A stretch of DNA of 64,000 bases, from the NCBI RefSeq assembly GCF_029873635.1, contig NC_080419.1:74140597-74204596 (forward strand). The letters are read 5' to 3'. The position numbers were made by a program, and so were the translations under genes. Below the pieces are notes generated by a model. The model saw only the letters and a list, made by a program, of their open reading frames with translations, was not told the origin of the DNA and did not search any database. Positions 11,595-23,290 of this stretch are shown in pieces. Source of the DNA: Malania oleifera. Its lineage: Eukaryota > Streptophyta > Magnoliopsida > Santalales > Ximeniaceae. The first letter of the stretch is position 1; each line of letters begins with the position of its first letter.

Positions 11595-11911
11595 TGTGAT
11601 ACATGTGGAAGAAAGAATTAAAAAGGATTTGATGTTACTACCTATATCAACAAGGTACACCTTTCTTTTCGGGAGCCTTCTCATAAGAACTCCACGGTTA
11701 AGCATGACTGGCTTAGAGTGATCTTGGGATGGGTGACCTTTTGGGAAGTTTTCACAGGAAGTGTGTGAGTGAGGAAAAAACATACTGAAAGGGACACGTG
11801 TTGATCTGTGGGGCCAGTATTAGTCTGATAAGGCCCACCCCGCTGTTGTCTAGTCCAGGTAGAGGAGGAGAGATGCAGTGCTCCCTAACAGACCCAGATT
11901 GGGGCATTACA
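11595..11911 (+). repeat. Cassandra 3' LTR
   Basis: 317 bp, TGTGATACA to GGGGCATTACA. It includes a better preserved 5S-like region at about 11639-11758 (GGGATGGGTGACC). The two LTRs differ at numerous positions, so the insertion is not very recent. Confidence 0.93.
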
Positions 11912-12959
11912 CATCCTTTGCTCTAACTTTCACCTGATGATACCCAAATCGCAGATCTATCTTCAAGAAAATATATGTCCCTTGTAACTGATTAAATAAA
12001 TGATCGATACGGGGAAGTGAGTACTTATTTTTGATAGACACTTTATTAATTTCTCGGTAGTCAACGCACATTCTCATCGACCCATTTTCTTTTTCACAAA
12101 CAGTACCTGCGCTCCCCAGGGCGACACGTTGGGTAGAATAAATCTCTTGTCAAACAGTTCTTGTAATTGGTCATTTAATTATTTTAATTCTGCTAGTGAC
12201 ATTCTATACGGCGCTTTTGCAAATTGACGTTGTCCCCAGAATTAAATCAATAGTAAACTCCACCTCACAATCAGGAGGTAGTCCCAAAAAATCCTTGGGA
12301 AAAACATCGAGAAAATCCCTCTTTACCAGGATATCCTCTAACCTCAACTCCCTTTCTGATATTTCCTTCACATAGGGCACATATCCCCAGAAGCCCTCTA
12401 ACAACAATGGCCTCACCTGAATGCCGGATAATAACTGTGGTGGGGTGCGCACACAAGACCCCACGAATCTGCACTCCTATCCCCTGGAGGTCTAAACACT
12501 ACCTCTCTCTGATAACAGTCAATACTGGCATAGTGTGCAGCTAGCTAGTCCATCCCCAGTATCACCTTAAAGTCATGCATATCTTGGACCACCAGATTAG
12601 CTAATAAAGACCTCCCTTGAATGCATACTGGAAAGTTCTCAAGTACCTTTTCACATATCCCCATAGCCCCTGTTAGCGTAGCCACTGAAAAATTGACACC
12701 AAACTGCTATGTTTCTAACCCATAAAATTTAGTAAATTCTTAACTAATAAAAGAATGAGTTTCCCCTGAATCAAATAAAGCAATAGCTGGAGATGACAGA
12801 ATTGAAATTGTACCTGTCATAACATCTCTCGATGCCTCAGCATCCCTTGGTGTCAGCGCATAGACTCATGTTAGGGCAATATTCCTATGTTTTCTGCCTC
12901 GAGGTGCCTAATGACCTCCTCCGTATGGTTTATAAATAGGCGCAACAAATGGCAGTGTT

Positions 12960-13882
12960 TGGAAGTCCCTCGCCATGTGCCTAGGCTGATGGCACTGATA
13001 ACAAACAATCTCTATGAATCGACACTCACCTGGGTGTCTTTTGTAGCATGTGGGACAAGAAGGGGGCATCTACCTACCTTATACTACTCGATCTCCCACT
13101 ACCTATCTATGTCCTCCTTTGCTATCCTACCTCCTCCAAGGCCCTCGACTGGACCCTACCTAGAAATCTGAAGGCATGGACCTTTTCCCCTAACTTTGTG
13201 CTGCAGTGCCTTTCTGAAGGCCACTCTCAATCATTGCAGCTCTATCCACTACCTCTACAAATGTCTGGGCCCAAAAGCCTATAACCTGCTCAAATAAATT
13301 CTATCTCAGTCCCTCTTGAAACTTCCTCGCTTTCCTTTCCTCATTAGTACCAAATACGGAGCAAACCGAGACAGCTTAAAGAATCTAGTTGCATACTGTT
13401 GTACTGTCATCGGTCCCTACGTCAAATGTAGAAACTACACTGCCTTCGTGCTTCTGATAGTAGCGAGGAAATATCTCTAAGAAAAAATCTCCCTGAAGTG
13501 GCTCCACATCACCACTACAGGGTTAAGTCTCTACTCCTCCAACAGTATCGCTGATCTCCACCAGCGCTTTGCCTCCTCTATCAACTTAAATAACGCAAAT
13601 AGTACTTTTGTGTTCATCTATACATGGGAGTAGTGCCATCATGTCTTCTATGTCTTAGACCCAATTCTCAGCCATAAGTGAGCCAGCTGCCCCATAAAAT
13701 GATGGGGGTCTCACATACGTGAATTGCTCAATCATGCAGTTCTGCTCTCCTGAACTTCTAGCCATCTCTGACATCACCTGCTGGGTGACTCTACGTAACA
13801 CTGCATCGGGGTCTCCGCCCCCCATACTGGCAAGCCCTGCACCATCACCCCCAATATGTGCACTACCACTCCTTGGATCCAT
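12960..13882 (-). pseudogene. Gypsy D gag remnant
   Basis: Starts M-D-P-R-S-G-S at 13882 on the minus strand, like the gag of gypsy C (M-D-P-R-S-S-S at 42995). An open stretch of 75 codons runs to 13655, followed by stops and frameshifts. A degenerate CCHC zinc knuckle (C-Y-Q-C...H) lies near 13000, with the last Cys replaced by Phe. Gag would form the capsid and bind genomic RNA. Non-functional. Confidence 0.8.
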
Positions 13883-14256
13883 CCTACAAAATGGTATAAC
13901 ACAGTCTTAGAACTCTATCATCATAACTCACTAACACACCCAATAGCTAAAACCCACAAGATATTCTGCTATAAACATTTCTCTTAACATTCTCAATCCC
14001 CATTTAAGAATCAATCCTACCACTTAGAAACAAGAACCGGTGATAGTATCCATGGTTTTCTAGAAGTTGTCACCCTAGGAAAAATACATAAATAACCACG
14101 GAACACCTACCTCCAATCCTAAATTCCAATCTCATCATCTAATAGTAACTAACTTATATCTCAATCTATATATCAACTATTTACATCAAAATCCATTCCT
14201 ATACTCTGGTATTGTATTTCATTGTTTACTAAAGTCTGTAGAACCTAGCAATCTAG

Positions 14257-14269
14257 GCTTTGATACTAA
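14257..14269 (-). other. Primer-binding site of gypsy D
   Basis: On the minus strand the sequence after the 5' LTR reads TAGTATCAAAGCC, a three-mismatch version of the initiator Met-tRNA site TGGTATCAGAGCC found in the related elements. Confidence 0.7.
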
Positions 14270-14801
14270 ACTGTAACGCCCCAATTTTCATATCATTTTT
14301 TCCATATAAATACAACATATAATCACATATCGGCCACGTCAACACCTCTAATACCACACAAACATAACTCGACCCGAAAGGGTACCAGGTACATAGTCAT
14401 TCTCAAATACATTAACGTAATAGAGAAAGTCATCATATATATGTATATATATGCATATATACCACAGTGAATACACATACCAGAGTACTAACCATCCATG
14501 TATACATGACTAACACATTCCCAAAAAGAAATACAAAATTCTTTAAAGGAATCATCCATCCCTAGCTCAGAAAACTCACCTTGTCAACTCAGGTTATCAA
14601 CTCCTCTCTATCTTGGAGCTTTATCACCAGGTCTATCTTGGTTTTTTGAAATATTTAAATGATTTGGTGAGATACATCTCAGTAAGACGAAATAAATTAT
14701 CTATAGTGTGTGGCAATATGAGTTTCATTACATCATAGCATATATTCATTTCAGTGATAATATCTTCTGAGAAAACATACCATTTCTACTTATAATCATA
14801 T

Positions 14802-16911
14802 TGTTGAATTAGATGTAATCCCAAGAAGGGGGTGAATTGGGTGTTTAAAAATTCTTTGAAACTTATTTACCACTCAATCCCTACTTATATGTTTACCAAT
14901 GAGTTCTTATTACTTAATTAATTATGTGCAATTCTATCCAACCTATACATGTAATATAAACAATTTAAATGCAGTGCTAAACGTAAAGAACAAAGGGAAG
15001 AGAGAAGACGAACACGGTTTTTATGAGGTTCAGCCGACTTGGCCTACATCCTCGCCTTGAGCAACCACTCAAGAATTTCACTAAATCCCTGCTCCTTAAA
15101 TTGGGACGAAGCTTCCCTTATAATCCACTGCTTACAAGAGGCACAACTCCCTCCTACTCCGCTTCTTATAAGAGATACAACTCTCTCCTTAAATCCCGGT
15201 TTATAAGCCGAACTGTGAATACAATGAAATCTGAAACACTCAAAATTGCTTCCAACAAAAGCTCGTGAGTACAATTCAAATTCCTAATACATTAACATAT
15301 GATATAACTTGAAACTCAGAATGTATGAAAATGATACAATCATTTATGTATGATATGCTTCAACACATAAATCCCTTTTTATCAAAAACTCCCAAGTAAA
15401 GAAATATTTGAAACGCTTTGGAGTATATTAGGGTTCTAGTTCACTTTGTAAAGATGCACAAATATTTCTAATGTGAACTTGTTAAAAGATTTATCTTGAA
15501 TATTTTATCAATCTATATCAAAAAACTCTCTTTCAAATATTTAACCACAACCCGATCTTTGTAATATGCAAGTATCTATACGATATGTAATTCAAAGATC
15601 AAAATACTGAGTATAAGGTTTTCCAAACAAAATATCCCTCAATAAAATAAACATTTATGAATACCAAGGATATATATTCAAGTGTTTTAATATATCTAAA
15701 ATATGAATCCTTTAACTGAATACACACTTGAATCAAACTATTCAATCAATGACAAAACCTTAATCAAGTAGTGACATTATCCAAATAATCTATGTGAAAA
15801 TATACTCACTATCAATCACCCGACTTATTTCAATAATAGATTTTGAATTAGAAGTTCTTTGAAAAATAGATATACTCTTGAATCAAACACTACTCAACCA
15901 ATAGCTAAAACCTTTCCCAAGTAATGATCTTGTTAAAAAAAATATTTATATGTATATGCACATTCAAGATCAATTTCTCTAATGATATTCAATAACAAGT
16001 TTTGAGATGAGAAGCTCTTAAAAAAAATAACTTGAATCACCAAACCTCAATACCAAGATGAAATACAAATTGTATACGTGAGTTCTCTTTTGGTTTTCTA
16101 AATTGATTTGCTCAAAGACGATGTGTAGAATGAAGTGCAAGCAATCGTATATCAATCAACTCAAGTTTCTCTATTCTCTTTCAATAAGATGTGTTCTTCT
16201 CTTATTGTGTATCTTAGCTTGGTTCTAGGGTTTAGATATTTAGTATTTATAATGTCTTACCCTTAGGATTGATCTCAACCGTTGGATCAAAGAAATAGCT
16301 CGCGAGTTCTTTTAATAAAAATCAAAATTTTAAGTTTTCCCACAAGTTCAGGCGACCGAAGTGACTCGGCCAACTTGCTATGTTTCCCATTAATTCTTCA
16401 AGCTACCAAACTTAATGTTCAGGCTCCTGAAGAAATTCTTCAGGTGACTGAGGTTGAGTTAGGCTACCAAAGTGCCTTTTTCTCAATTTTTCTTTTCTAA
16501 TTTAAAAATATGCTTTGCTCTCTTTCTTGGGTCTTTTATAAAACATATTTTCCATAATTTTAAAAGTATTTCTATAATTTTAAAAGTATTTCTAAGTCCA
16601 TGAAATGCATGAATCCTGAAGTCATTCTAAGTTATGTTGAGCATCAAATTAAATCATATGACAATGTAAATACATAAGTTCTAAATACTCATTCCCAAGA
16701 TGTTCTTGAACTTTGCCGCTTGCATCTTGATTCTTGTACTCTTTGATTTCCATGGAGCTTTCCAAAATGTGTCAGCTTTACTTAATGGCTTCCATGACTC
16801 ATTATCTTTCTATGCATGCTTAATATAGGTCATGTTCACAAACTCAATACACAGATCAAATACCAAGTGATTTGTCGTTATCAAAACGGGATTGAACTCG
16901 TAAAGTCAACA
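14802..16911 (-). mobile_element. Solo LTR S2, SIRE-like copia, minus
   Basis: 2110 bp flanked by a perfect target duplication CATAT (14797-14801 and 16912-16916). In its own orientation it starts TGTTGACTTTACGAG and ends near 'cccccttcttgggattac' and TTCAACA, the copia LTR ends seen elsewhere in the window. It carries a few phrases of type TTCAGGCGACCGAA (16340-16460) and a TATA candidate near 16241. The gypsy D LTR reads continuously across it, which confirms the insertion. Confidence 0.92.
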
Positions 16912-17006
16912 CATATAAATATAAAACACAAGCTTTATTAAGCTTTTAATTCAATTTCCAAATTCATTACATGCAACCCATATTTACCAGTGAAATTCCT
17001 AAGAAT

Positions 17007-17041
17007 AAGGAAGATTACACGCCCATACATGTAACTCCCCT
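17007..17041 (-). other. Conserved LTR hairpin, gypsy D copy
   Basis: On the minus strand an outer AGGGGA/TCTTCCTT stem encloses TTACATG, the loop TATGGG and CGTGTAA. The equivalent position in gypsy C has TACTTG/CAAGTA, so both strands of the stem changed together. Paired positions were judged by eye. Confidence 0.6.
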
Positions 17042-18639
17042 CTACTCTGATATCGTTTGTATCCTTGCCTGATTAACTTGGGTTTGGCTACAACTGATAC
17101 TCATCAGGGCACTCACCTTACTCAGTAAACCCTTAGGTTGAGTGTTTTACTTTTCTTTAATTATTTATTATTAACTCATGCTATATCATTTCTCATTTCC
17201 ATTCTCATTTCCATTTCCATTTCATTTCCATTTTAATTTTCATTTTCATTTCCGTTCCATTTCAAATTCCATTTAGCTCATTAGTGTCCTTGGTTACATC
17301 CGCGTTTGTAACTTATGGCTGCCCTGAGGATATTTTTCACGCCATGTTCACCACATGGTTGAGGTTGCTCTCCATATTTTACACTATGCTTCCCCCCATG
17401 GTCAAGGTTGTGTGGCTTGAAGGCTGGACCTAATCGCGGTTGACCTACTCGGTTAAATCAAAATAATCATACCATATACTCATCTATAGTACGAATGACC
17501 TGCCATATACCATGATTCGGACTCAGGGGGCAAAACTACCCTTCTCACTGGCTCATTCGAACTGCCATGCCACACGCTCCACGAGTCTGTGTGGTTGTAC
17601 TTAATCACCACTAGCAATGGTACCGTGCTCATTTCAACAATATATATCCATCCATCAGGGTTTCATTTCACATTTCAATATTTCAGAATTGCAGCATTTC
17701 ACAATGCAATTTTTCACATTTCTAGTATTCTCATTTCACATACGTATTTCTATACTCACGTTGCAATATTCACATTTTTCGTATTCACATTTCAATATCC
17801 ATATTGCAATATTTACATTCTCATATTCACATATCAGTACTCACATTTCATCATTCTCATTACAGCATTAACATATAAATGCTTCGTTTTCAACATTCTC
17901 AACTCATTTCATCATTTCAATAATATTTCATCAATTCAATACTCATTTCATCTCATAATAACATATACATATCTCATTTCACATTATTGAACATTTCTCA
18001 TTCAAACATTTCCATATTTCATATTTCATCATTTCTCTGAAGATACTTTTCAGTACATATCACTTTTCATCATCTTTCACATTTCAAATCTCATATTTCA
18101 ATACACATTTCAGTATAAAACATATGCCACACAAATTTTCATCTGATACTCATATCATAATAAATTTTAGGTAAAATATTATATTTCCCTTTTTCATATT
18201 TCTTAACCAAAAATTTTCAAGAAATATTGCTATAATTTATTCCCCTTACCTGACTTATTGAGTGGTCTACTAACAGCCTAAATTATACGCTCCACAACAT
18301 TCACAACCCTAAAGCCTAAAACTCATTCTTCCCCAAATTATTCAACATAACCTCCACAATATTGACATTTAGTTTTCCCTAAGCTTTATATACTCCAAAT
18401 TAACATTAAAACTCCAAAATAGTCCACTTACCCTGGTTTTGGGATGGTGCCCCAGAACCCCAAACTGAAAATTTGCTCCACCTACATTGTAGAGAATCTT
18501 CCCAGGAACCTAATGATGGTTCCTGATTATCAATCCAGGCTTTAGAGGAGCCAGAATCGAAGAGAGAGGGTGGAGGGGTTTGTAAGGTTGAGAAAGATAG
18601 AGAAATTTAGTTTTGTTATAAGAAAAAAAATGAGCTTGC

Positions 18640-18830
18640 GAGACTTCTTATCTCCCTCACTACAGAAAAAACCATCAACGATTTTCTTCACTGTTCAAAA
18701 AACAGTCGGCAGTTTGGGCTTTAACCCGCCCATTTTCACAGCTTTACCAATTTTTCCAGCCCAGGTAAAAATAAACCATCGATGGTTTTCTGCGACCCTT
18801 AGCAAACCGTCAATGATTTGAACTTTCCAA
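18640..18830. repeat. Palindromic phrase cluster, U3 of gypsy D
   Basis: Variants of AAACCATCGATGGTTT: 'accatcaacgatttt', 'aaaccatcgatggtttt' and 'aaaccgtcaatgattt'. They are usually arranged as pairs pointing at each other, as in both LTRs of gypsy C. Confidence 0.7.
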
Positions 18831-18888
18831 ACTGAATTTTCTTCTTTTATTATTTTTCTTATTATTTGAAATTTCCCGGGTCTTTACA

Positions 18889-19237
18889 TTTAGACCTCAT
18901 GAGCCTGGAAGTTTTTATGAACAGATTTTGAACAGGCAGTGTAGGTCTAGGCAACTGATGACCCCTAAAACCTCAGGCACCTAGCCCTATTTCAAGTTGA
19001 AAAATTACACTCCGTTTAGAAGGATCAGGTGACTAACCCTAAAGCTTCAGGTGCCTGACCCTCATTAATGACTATTATTTTAAAAGTTTTTAAAATTCAA
19101 ATTTATATTTCTTGTGCCCGAAATTTCGTATAAAATTGGAAAACACTTCAAGTAACTTGGGCAACATGAATTAAACACATTTTGAGCCTATAAATACATA
19201 ATTTCTCAAATTAAATCTATAGGACAATTGTAGCCAC
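18889..19237 (+). mobile_element. Ancestral copia LTR L0, piece 2 (U3 with TATA)
   Basis: Contains phrases of the TCAGGCGCCTGA type (CTCAGGCACCTAG, TTCAGGTGCCTGACC) and then 'cttgggcaacatgaa' and CCTATAAATACAT (TATA, about 19186-19198), in the same order as the LTR of E at 26440-26760. It is cut off at about 19237 by gypsy A. Confidence 0.65.
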
Positions 19238-19441
19238 TTTACATTCCTAAGTGGAAATAAGATCATGTTTCCATGGACTTCATGTCAAGGTTACCGCCAG
19301 TGCAGCAGGGACAAAACGTTATATGGGTGGTTGTAGATCGACTGACGAAAACCACTCACTTTATGTCTATTAAAGTCAACTATTCTATGGATAGACTGGC
19401 ATAATTATACATTCAGGAGATACTGCGCTCTTATGGTGTGG
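19238..19441 (+). pseudogene. Detached integrase fragment of gypsy A
   Basis: About 200 bp closely matching the element's own integrase core at about 21713-21915 (segment beginning at the I-P-E-W-K-W motif, through V-D-R-L and Y-S-M-D-R-L). It lies upstream of protease, where gag should be. Homology stops at 'tatggtgtgg', after which protease-type sequence begins. Probably the stump of a second copy joined by deletion or template switching. Confidence 0.8.
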
Positions 19442-19454
19442 CAGAATCATATAA

Positions 19455-22400
19455 AGTTCTTGTTTTGTTTGACATAGGTGCCACCCATTCATTTGTATCA
19501 TCGGGTTATGCTAAATTATCTGGAATTGAGGCACAACTATTAAATGTAGATTTGTCTGTTGTCACACTGACTGGATCTATAGTGAGGTACAGAAAGGTGT
19601 TTAAGAATTTTCTAGTGGCCATTCAGGGGAAAGTACTACCAGTTGATCTCATGGTATTAGACTTGCAGGGGTTTGACTTGATATTGGGTTTGAACTGGTT
19701 GGTAGCTAATCATGCCAGCATTGACTGTCATCAAAAAGAAGTGATTTTAAGACCCTTGGGAGAGCAGGAATTCAGATTCATGGGATCGCGGGTGTGCGCC
19801 CCACCACAGTTAGTTTCAGCTTTATAGGTGAGGAGGTTAATTCAGAGCGGGTTTCAAGGATTCGTAGCTTATGTAAAGGACAAGCCAGAGGGAGAATTAA
19901 AGCTTACTAATATTTCAGTGGTTAGAGAATTTCCAGATTTTTTCCGAAGGAGTTACCTGGCTTACCATCTAATTGAGAAATAGAATTCGCAATTGATCTG
20001 CTTCCAGGGATGACAACAATATCAAAAGCGCCTTACAAAATGACTCCAACAGAATTGAAAGAGTTAAAAGATCAGTTGCAGGAGCTGTTAGAAAAAGGTT
20101 TTATCAGGCCTAGCATGTTGCCTTGTGGAGCACCGGTTTTATTCGTGAAGAAGAAAAATGAGACCATAAGGATTTGCATTGATTACAGAGAAATAAACAA
20201 AGTGACGATAAAGAATAAATATCCTCTTCCCAGAATCGATGATTTATTTGATCAGCTCCAAGGGACTCAAGTCTACTCCAAGATTGATCTCTAGTCAAGT
20301 TATCATCAGGTGAGAGTTAAAGTAGAGGACGTTCCGAAGACGGCTTTCAGGACCCATTATGGGCATTACGAGTTTCTCATTATGTCGTTTGGTCTGACGA
20401 ATGCATTGGCAGCATTTATGGACCTGATGAACCGAGTGTTCCATCAGTATCTGTACCAATTTATTGTGGTATTTATAGATAATATACTGGTCTATTCAAA
20501 AATTTTTAAAGAGCATGAACATCATCTGAGGCTAGTGTTGCAAGTATTGAGGGAAAGGAAGTTGCACGTGAAACTCATGAAAAGTGAATTCTAGCTAAAG
20601 AAGATCGTTTTTCTAAGCCATTTGATATTCAGAATGGTGTAGCAGTTGATCCACGCAAGGTAGAGGCAATGATAGATTGAGCGAGGCTAAAAAATATTCA
20701 AGAAATTAGGAGTTTTCTAGGACTGGCAGGGTGTTACTGGCGTTTTGTGGATGGATTTCCCAGATTGTCAGGTCCTTTGACACAGCTTACAAGAAAGAAT
20801 GCGAGGTTTGAATGGTTTGGTGAATGTGAGCAGAGCTTTTAGGAGTTGAAACAGGAGCTGGTTACTGCCCTAGTGTTGGCTATTCTATCAGGAGAGGATA
20901 GATTTATTATTTATAGTGATGTGTCTCAAAAGGGGCTCAGGTGCGTGTTGGTGTAGCATGGGAGAGTTATTGCTTATGCATCCAGGTAACTTAAATAATA
21001 TGAGAAGAACTATCCTATGCATGATTTAGAGCTAGCTGTAGTGGTGTATGCCCTCAAGATCTGGAAACACTATCTTTATGGAGGGAAATGTGAAATCTTC
21101 ACGAACCATAAAGGTTTGAAATATTTCTTTACTCATAAATAATTGAATATGAGGCAAAGAAGATGGCTGGAACTTACTAAAGATTATGACTGCACTATTT
21201 GCCACCACCAAGGGAAAACAAATGTGTTGGTTAATGCACTAAGCCAAAAGTCAGTGGGAGCAGTATTGTCAGCAGTGGAGATAACACCCTATTCAGATGG
21301 ATTTGGAGAAGTTAGGCATGAAGCTAATGGAGGGTGATCACCAAGCATTCATTGTCAACCTTGTGGTACAACCTACTTTGCAGGAAAGAATTAAAGCCGC
21401 CCAGAGGAGTGATCTAGAATTAGCAGAACTAATGGATAAAGTACAGGATGGACATAGGGAGGAGTTGAGTATTTTGGATGACGGAGCTATGAGGTTCCAT
21501 TCCAGACTATGCATTCCTGCAGACGCCGAGATCAGGAGGCTCATATATCCCTTTACACCGTACATCCGAGTAGCACGAAAATGTATCGAGATCAACGAGA
21601 ATCCTTCTGGTGGAGCAGCATAAAAAAGTCGATTGTTGAATTCATGAAGCAGTGCTTGATGTGCCAACAGATAAAGGCTGAGCACCAAAGACCGGTAGGG
21701 CAGTTGTATCCATTTTACATTCCCGAGTGGAAATGGGATCATGTTTCCATGGACTTCGTGTTAGGGTTACCGCTAGCGCAACAGGGACAAAATTCTATAT
21801 AGGTAATCGTAGATCGGCTAACGAATATTGCTCACTTTATCCCTATTAAAGTAAACTATTCTATGGACAGACTGGAAGAATTATACATTCAAGAGATAGT
21901 GCACTCTCATGGTGTGCCACTATCTATAGTCTTAGACTGAGACCCCCAATTTACTTCATGATTTTGGAGGAGCTTTTAGGAGGCTATGGGGTCATAGTTA
22001 GCATTCAGCATCGCTTTTCATCCTCAAAAAGATGGTCAGATAGAGAGGATATGCTGCTAGCGTGCGTGCTGAATTTCGGGTATAGTTGGACCCAGTATTT
22101 GTCGCTTGTCGAGTTTGCGTACAATAACAGCTATCGGGCCAGCATTGGGATGACATGGTTCGAGGCTTTATATGGTAAGAGGTGTCCTTCTCCATTATAC
22201 TGGGATGAAGTGGGAGGAAGGCGAGTATTGGGACCAGAGTTGGTACGACAGGCATATGATAAATTCCAGCTTATTAAAGATAGAATCAATACAACTCAAA
22301 GTTGGTAGAAAAGTTATGCAGATACTCGCCGCTGGGAATTAGAGTTTGACGTGGGAGATCGGGTATTTTTTAAGGTAGCTTCACTAAGAGGAGTTATGAT

Positions 22401-22785
22401 ATTTTTGAAGAAGGGTAAGCTAAGCCCTAGGGACATTGGCCCATTTGAGATGGTTGAAAGAGTTGGGTCAGTTGCTTACAAGCTAACTCTTCCACTAGCT
22501 ATGTCTAGAATACACGACGTATTTCATTTTTGCATGCTGAGAAAATATGTCCTAAACCCATCACATGTGATTAGTTATGCAGAGATAGAGCTTAGAGACC
22601 CACTAGCATATAAGGAAGCACTAGTACAGATCCTATACAGGAAGGAACAAAAATTGTGTACCAAGAAAATTCACTTAGTAAAAGTCATGTGGAAGAATCA
22701 TGATATAAAGGAAGCTTCGTGGGAGCTTGAGGAGGAAATCAAACAAAATACCCACATTTGTTTAGTGGGATACAGTAATAGTTAG
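19455..22785 (+). pseudogene. Gypsy A pol remnant (PR-RT-RH-IN-chromodomain-like)
   Basis: Protease (19455-19827) has an F-D-I-G-A-T-H-S-F active-site block. RT pieces (20010-20294, 20310-20594) have the K-A-P-Y-R-M-type start and [10 protein letters not shown], but the catalytic box near 20470-20484 reads F-I-D-N instead of F-I-D-D. RNase H is about 20880-21240 and integrase about 21370-22290, with the zinc-finger C-x2-C near 21655. The final ORF (22351-22785) ends with a chromodomain-like V-K-V-M-W...A-S-W-E-L-E-E-E segment typical of Tekay chromoviruses. Stops occur at 20292 and repeatedly afterwards. Non-functional. Confidence 0.87.
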
Positions 22786-23104
22786 TATGCTTTAGATAAT
22801 GATAGTTTTATTTTAATTAGTACAGAGTGATGAATGTATAGTTGTATTTTAGATTATAGGGTAGGTAGTGTTTTGATTTTGGGAGAATTTTTTTTTATGA
22901 GTATAATTTTAGTCTCTTAAAATTGCTTATGTAACCACGGTATTCCTCTGCCGTAAGAGAGGGTAATTAATAAAATAAGTAGTCGTTTTTATCAATGGAG
23001 GGTGTTCAATATAGATAGAAAGTTTCAAGGACGAATGTAAAGATCCGAAGAATTATAGTAATTAAATAATAAAAGAAAAAGGTAGAAAATAAAAATTTTT
23101 AAAA

Positions 23105-23290
23105 AGGACTCACAGGGTCTCGTCAATGAACGTAGGGCGCTCATCGACGAGCATACTCCTTGGGCTTGTCGACGTGGACACGTGTCTCGTGGACAAGAAC
23201 TTACCGAGAGGGGTTTAGCAGAACCTAAAGTTCGTCGATAAGGGATTCGAGTTCGTCGACGAACTCCCTTCATGGACTTATTGACGAGGT
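23105..23290. repeat. Palindromic phrase cluster, U3 of gypsy A
   Basis: Variants of the 14 bp palindrome GTTCGTCGACGAAC: CTCGTCAATGAACG, CTCATCGACGAGC, CTTGTCGACGTGG, GTTCGTCGATAAGG and GTTCGTCGACGAAC itself (about 23251-23264). Confidence 0.85.

Larger units (their letters stand above)
11167..11911 (+). mobile_element. Complete Cassandra TRIM retrotransposon
   Basis: A 745 bp element with two LTRs (319 and 317 bp) around a short non-coding core, flanked by a perfect 5 bp target duplication CATCC (11162-11166 and 11912-11916). Both LTRs end GTTACA or ATTACA and contain 5S rRNA-like sequence, the hallmark of Cassandra TRIMs. A Met-initiator-type primer-binding site follows the 5' LTR and a purine-rich tract precedes the 3' LTR. 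It encodes no protein and must be moved in trans. It sits inside the RT region of gypsy D in opposite orientation, so it is younger than D. Confidence 0.95.
8857..12810 (-). pseudogene. Gypsy D pol remnant (PR-RT-RH-IN)
   Basis: Read leftward. Protease lies about 12810-12470, with the D-S-G active site present but the following residue Glu where Ala is usual. RT is about 12400-11912 and 11161-10640, split by the Cassandra insertion. RNase H is about 10640-10200 and integrase about 10150-8857. The longest open pieces are 10635-10871 (RT thumb, 'FLGLAGYYCRF'-type motif) and 9510-9749 (integrase core with a D-P-R-F-T-S motif). The RT catalytic box near 11005-11030 reads F-S-N-N where F-I-D-D is expected, so both aspartates are lost. 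Many stops and frameshifts. Confidence 0.85.
8857..18888 (-). mobile_element. Gypsy element D (Tekay/Del-like), 3' truncated
   Basis: Minus-strand Ty3/gypsy element. In its own direction it reads: 5' LTR (18888 down to 14272), primer-binding site, gag (from 13882), protease, reverse transcriptase, RNase H, integrase. It breaks off within the integrase C-terminal region near 8857, with no 3' LTR. The gene order (integrase after RNase H) is that of Ty3/gypsy, and the integrase tail resembles Tekay chromoviruses. It was inserted into L0 and later lost its 3' end together with several hundred bases of L0. It is interrupted by a Cassandra element and solo LTR S2. All frames are broken, so it is not autonomous. 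Confidence 0.85.
14272..18888 (-). repeat. 5' LTR of gypsy D (split by S2)
   Basis: In element orientation it starts TGTAAAGACCCGGG (18888) and ends GGGGCGTTACA (14272). Without S2 and one target duplication it is about 2.5 kb, close to the LTRs of gypsy C. Features in order: phrase cluster AAACCATCGATGGTTT (about 18830-18640), a degenerate AT-rich array (about 18130-17640), the conserved GCACGGTACC island (17611-17630) and a hairpin (17007-17041). Low-complexity ORFs at 17589-17990 fall inside the degenerate array and are not genes. Confidence 0.85.

Noticed and set aside
11211..11758. Two 5S rRNA-like sequences as functional 5S rRNA genes
   Set aside because: Both sit inside LTRs of one Cassandra element, are divergent, and lack the tandem arrangement of real 5S genes.
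12887..13284. Plus-strand ORFs opposite gypsy D
   Set aside because: They are shadows of the minus-strand gag region of D.
17589..18000. ORFs rich in Ile, Phe, His, Tyr and Ser as a membrane protein
   Set aside because: They fall within a degenerate AT-rich array of the gypsy D LTR. Equivalent ORFs appear in the C LTRs (41098-41358, 48699-48929) on the other strand. They are low-complexity artefacts.
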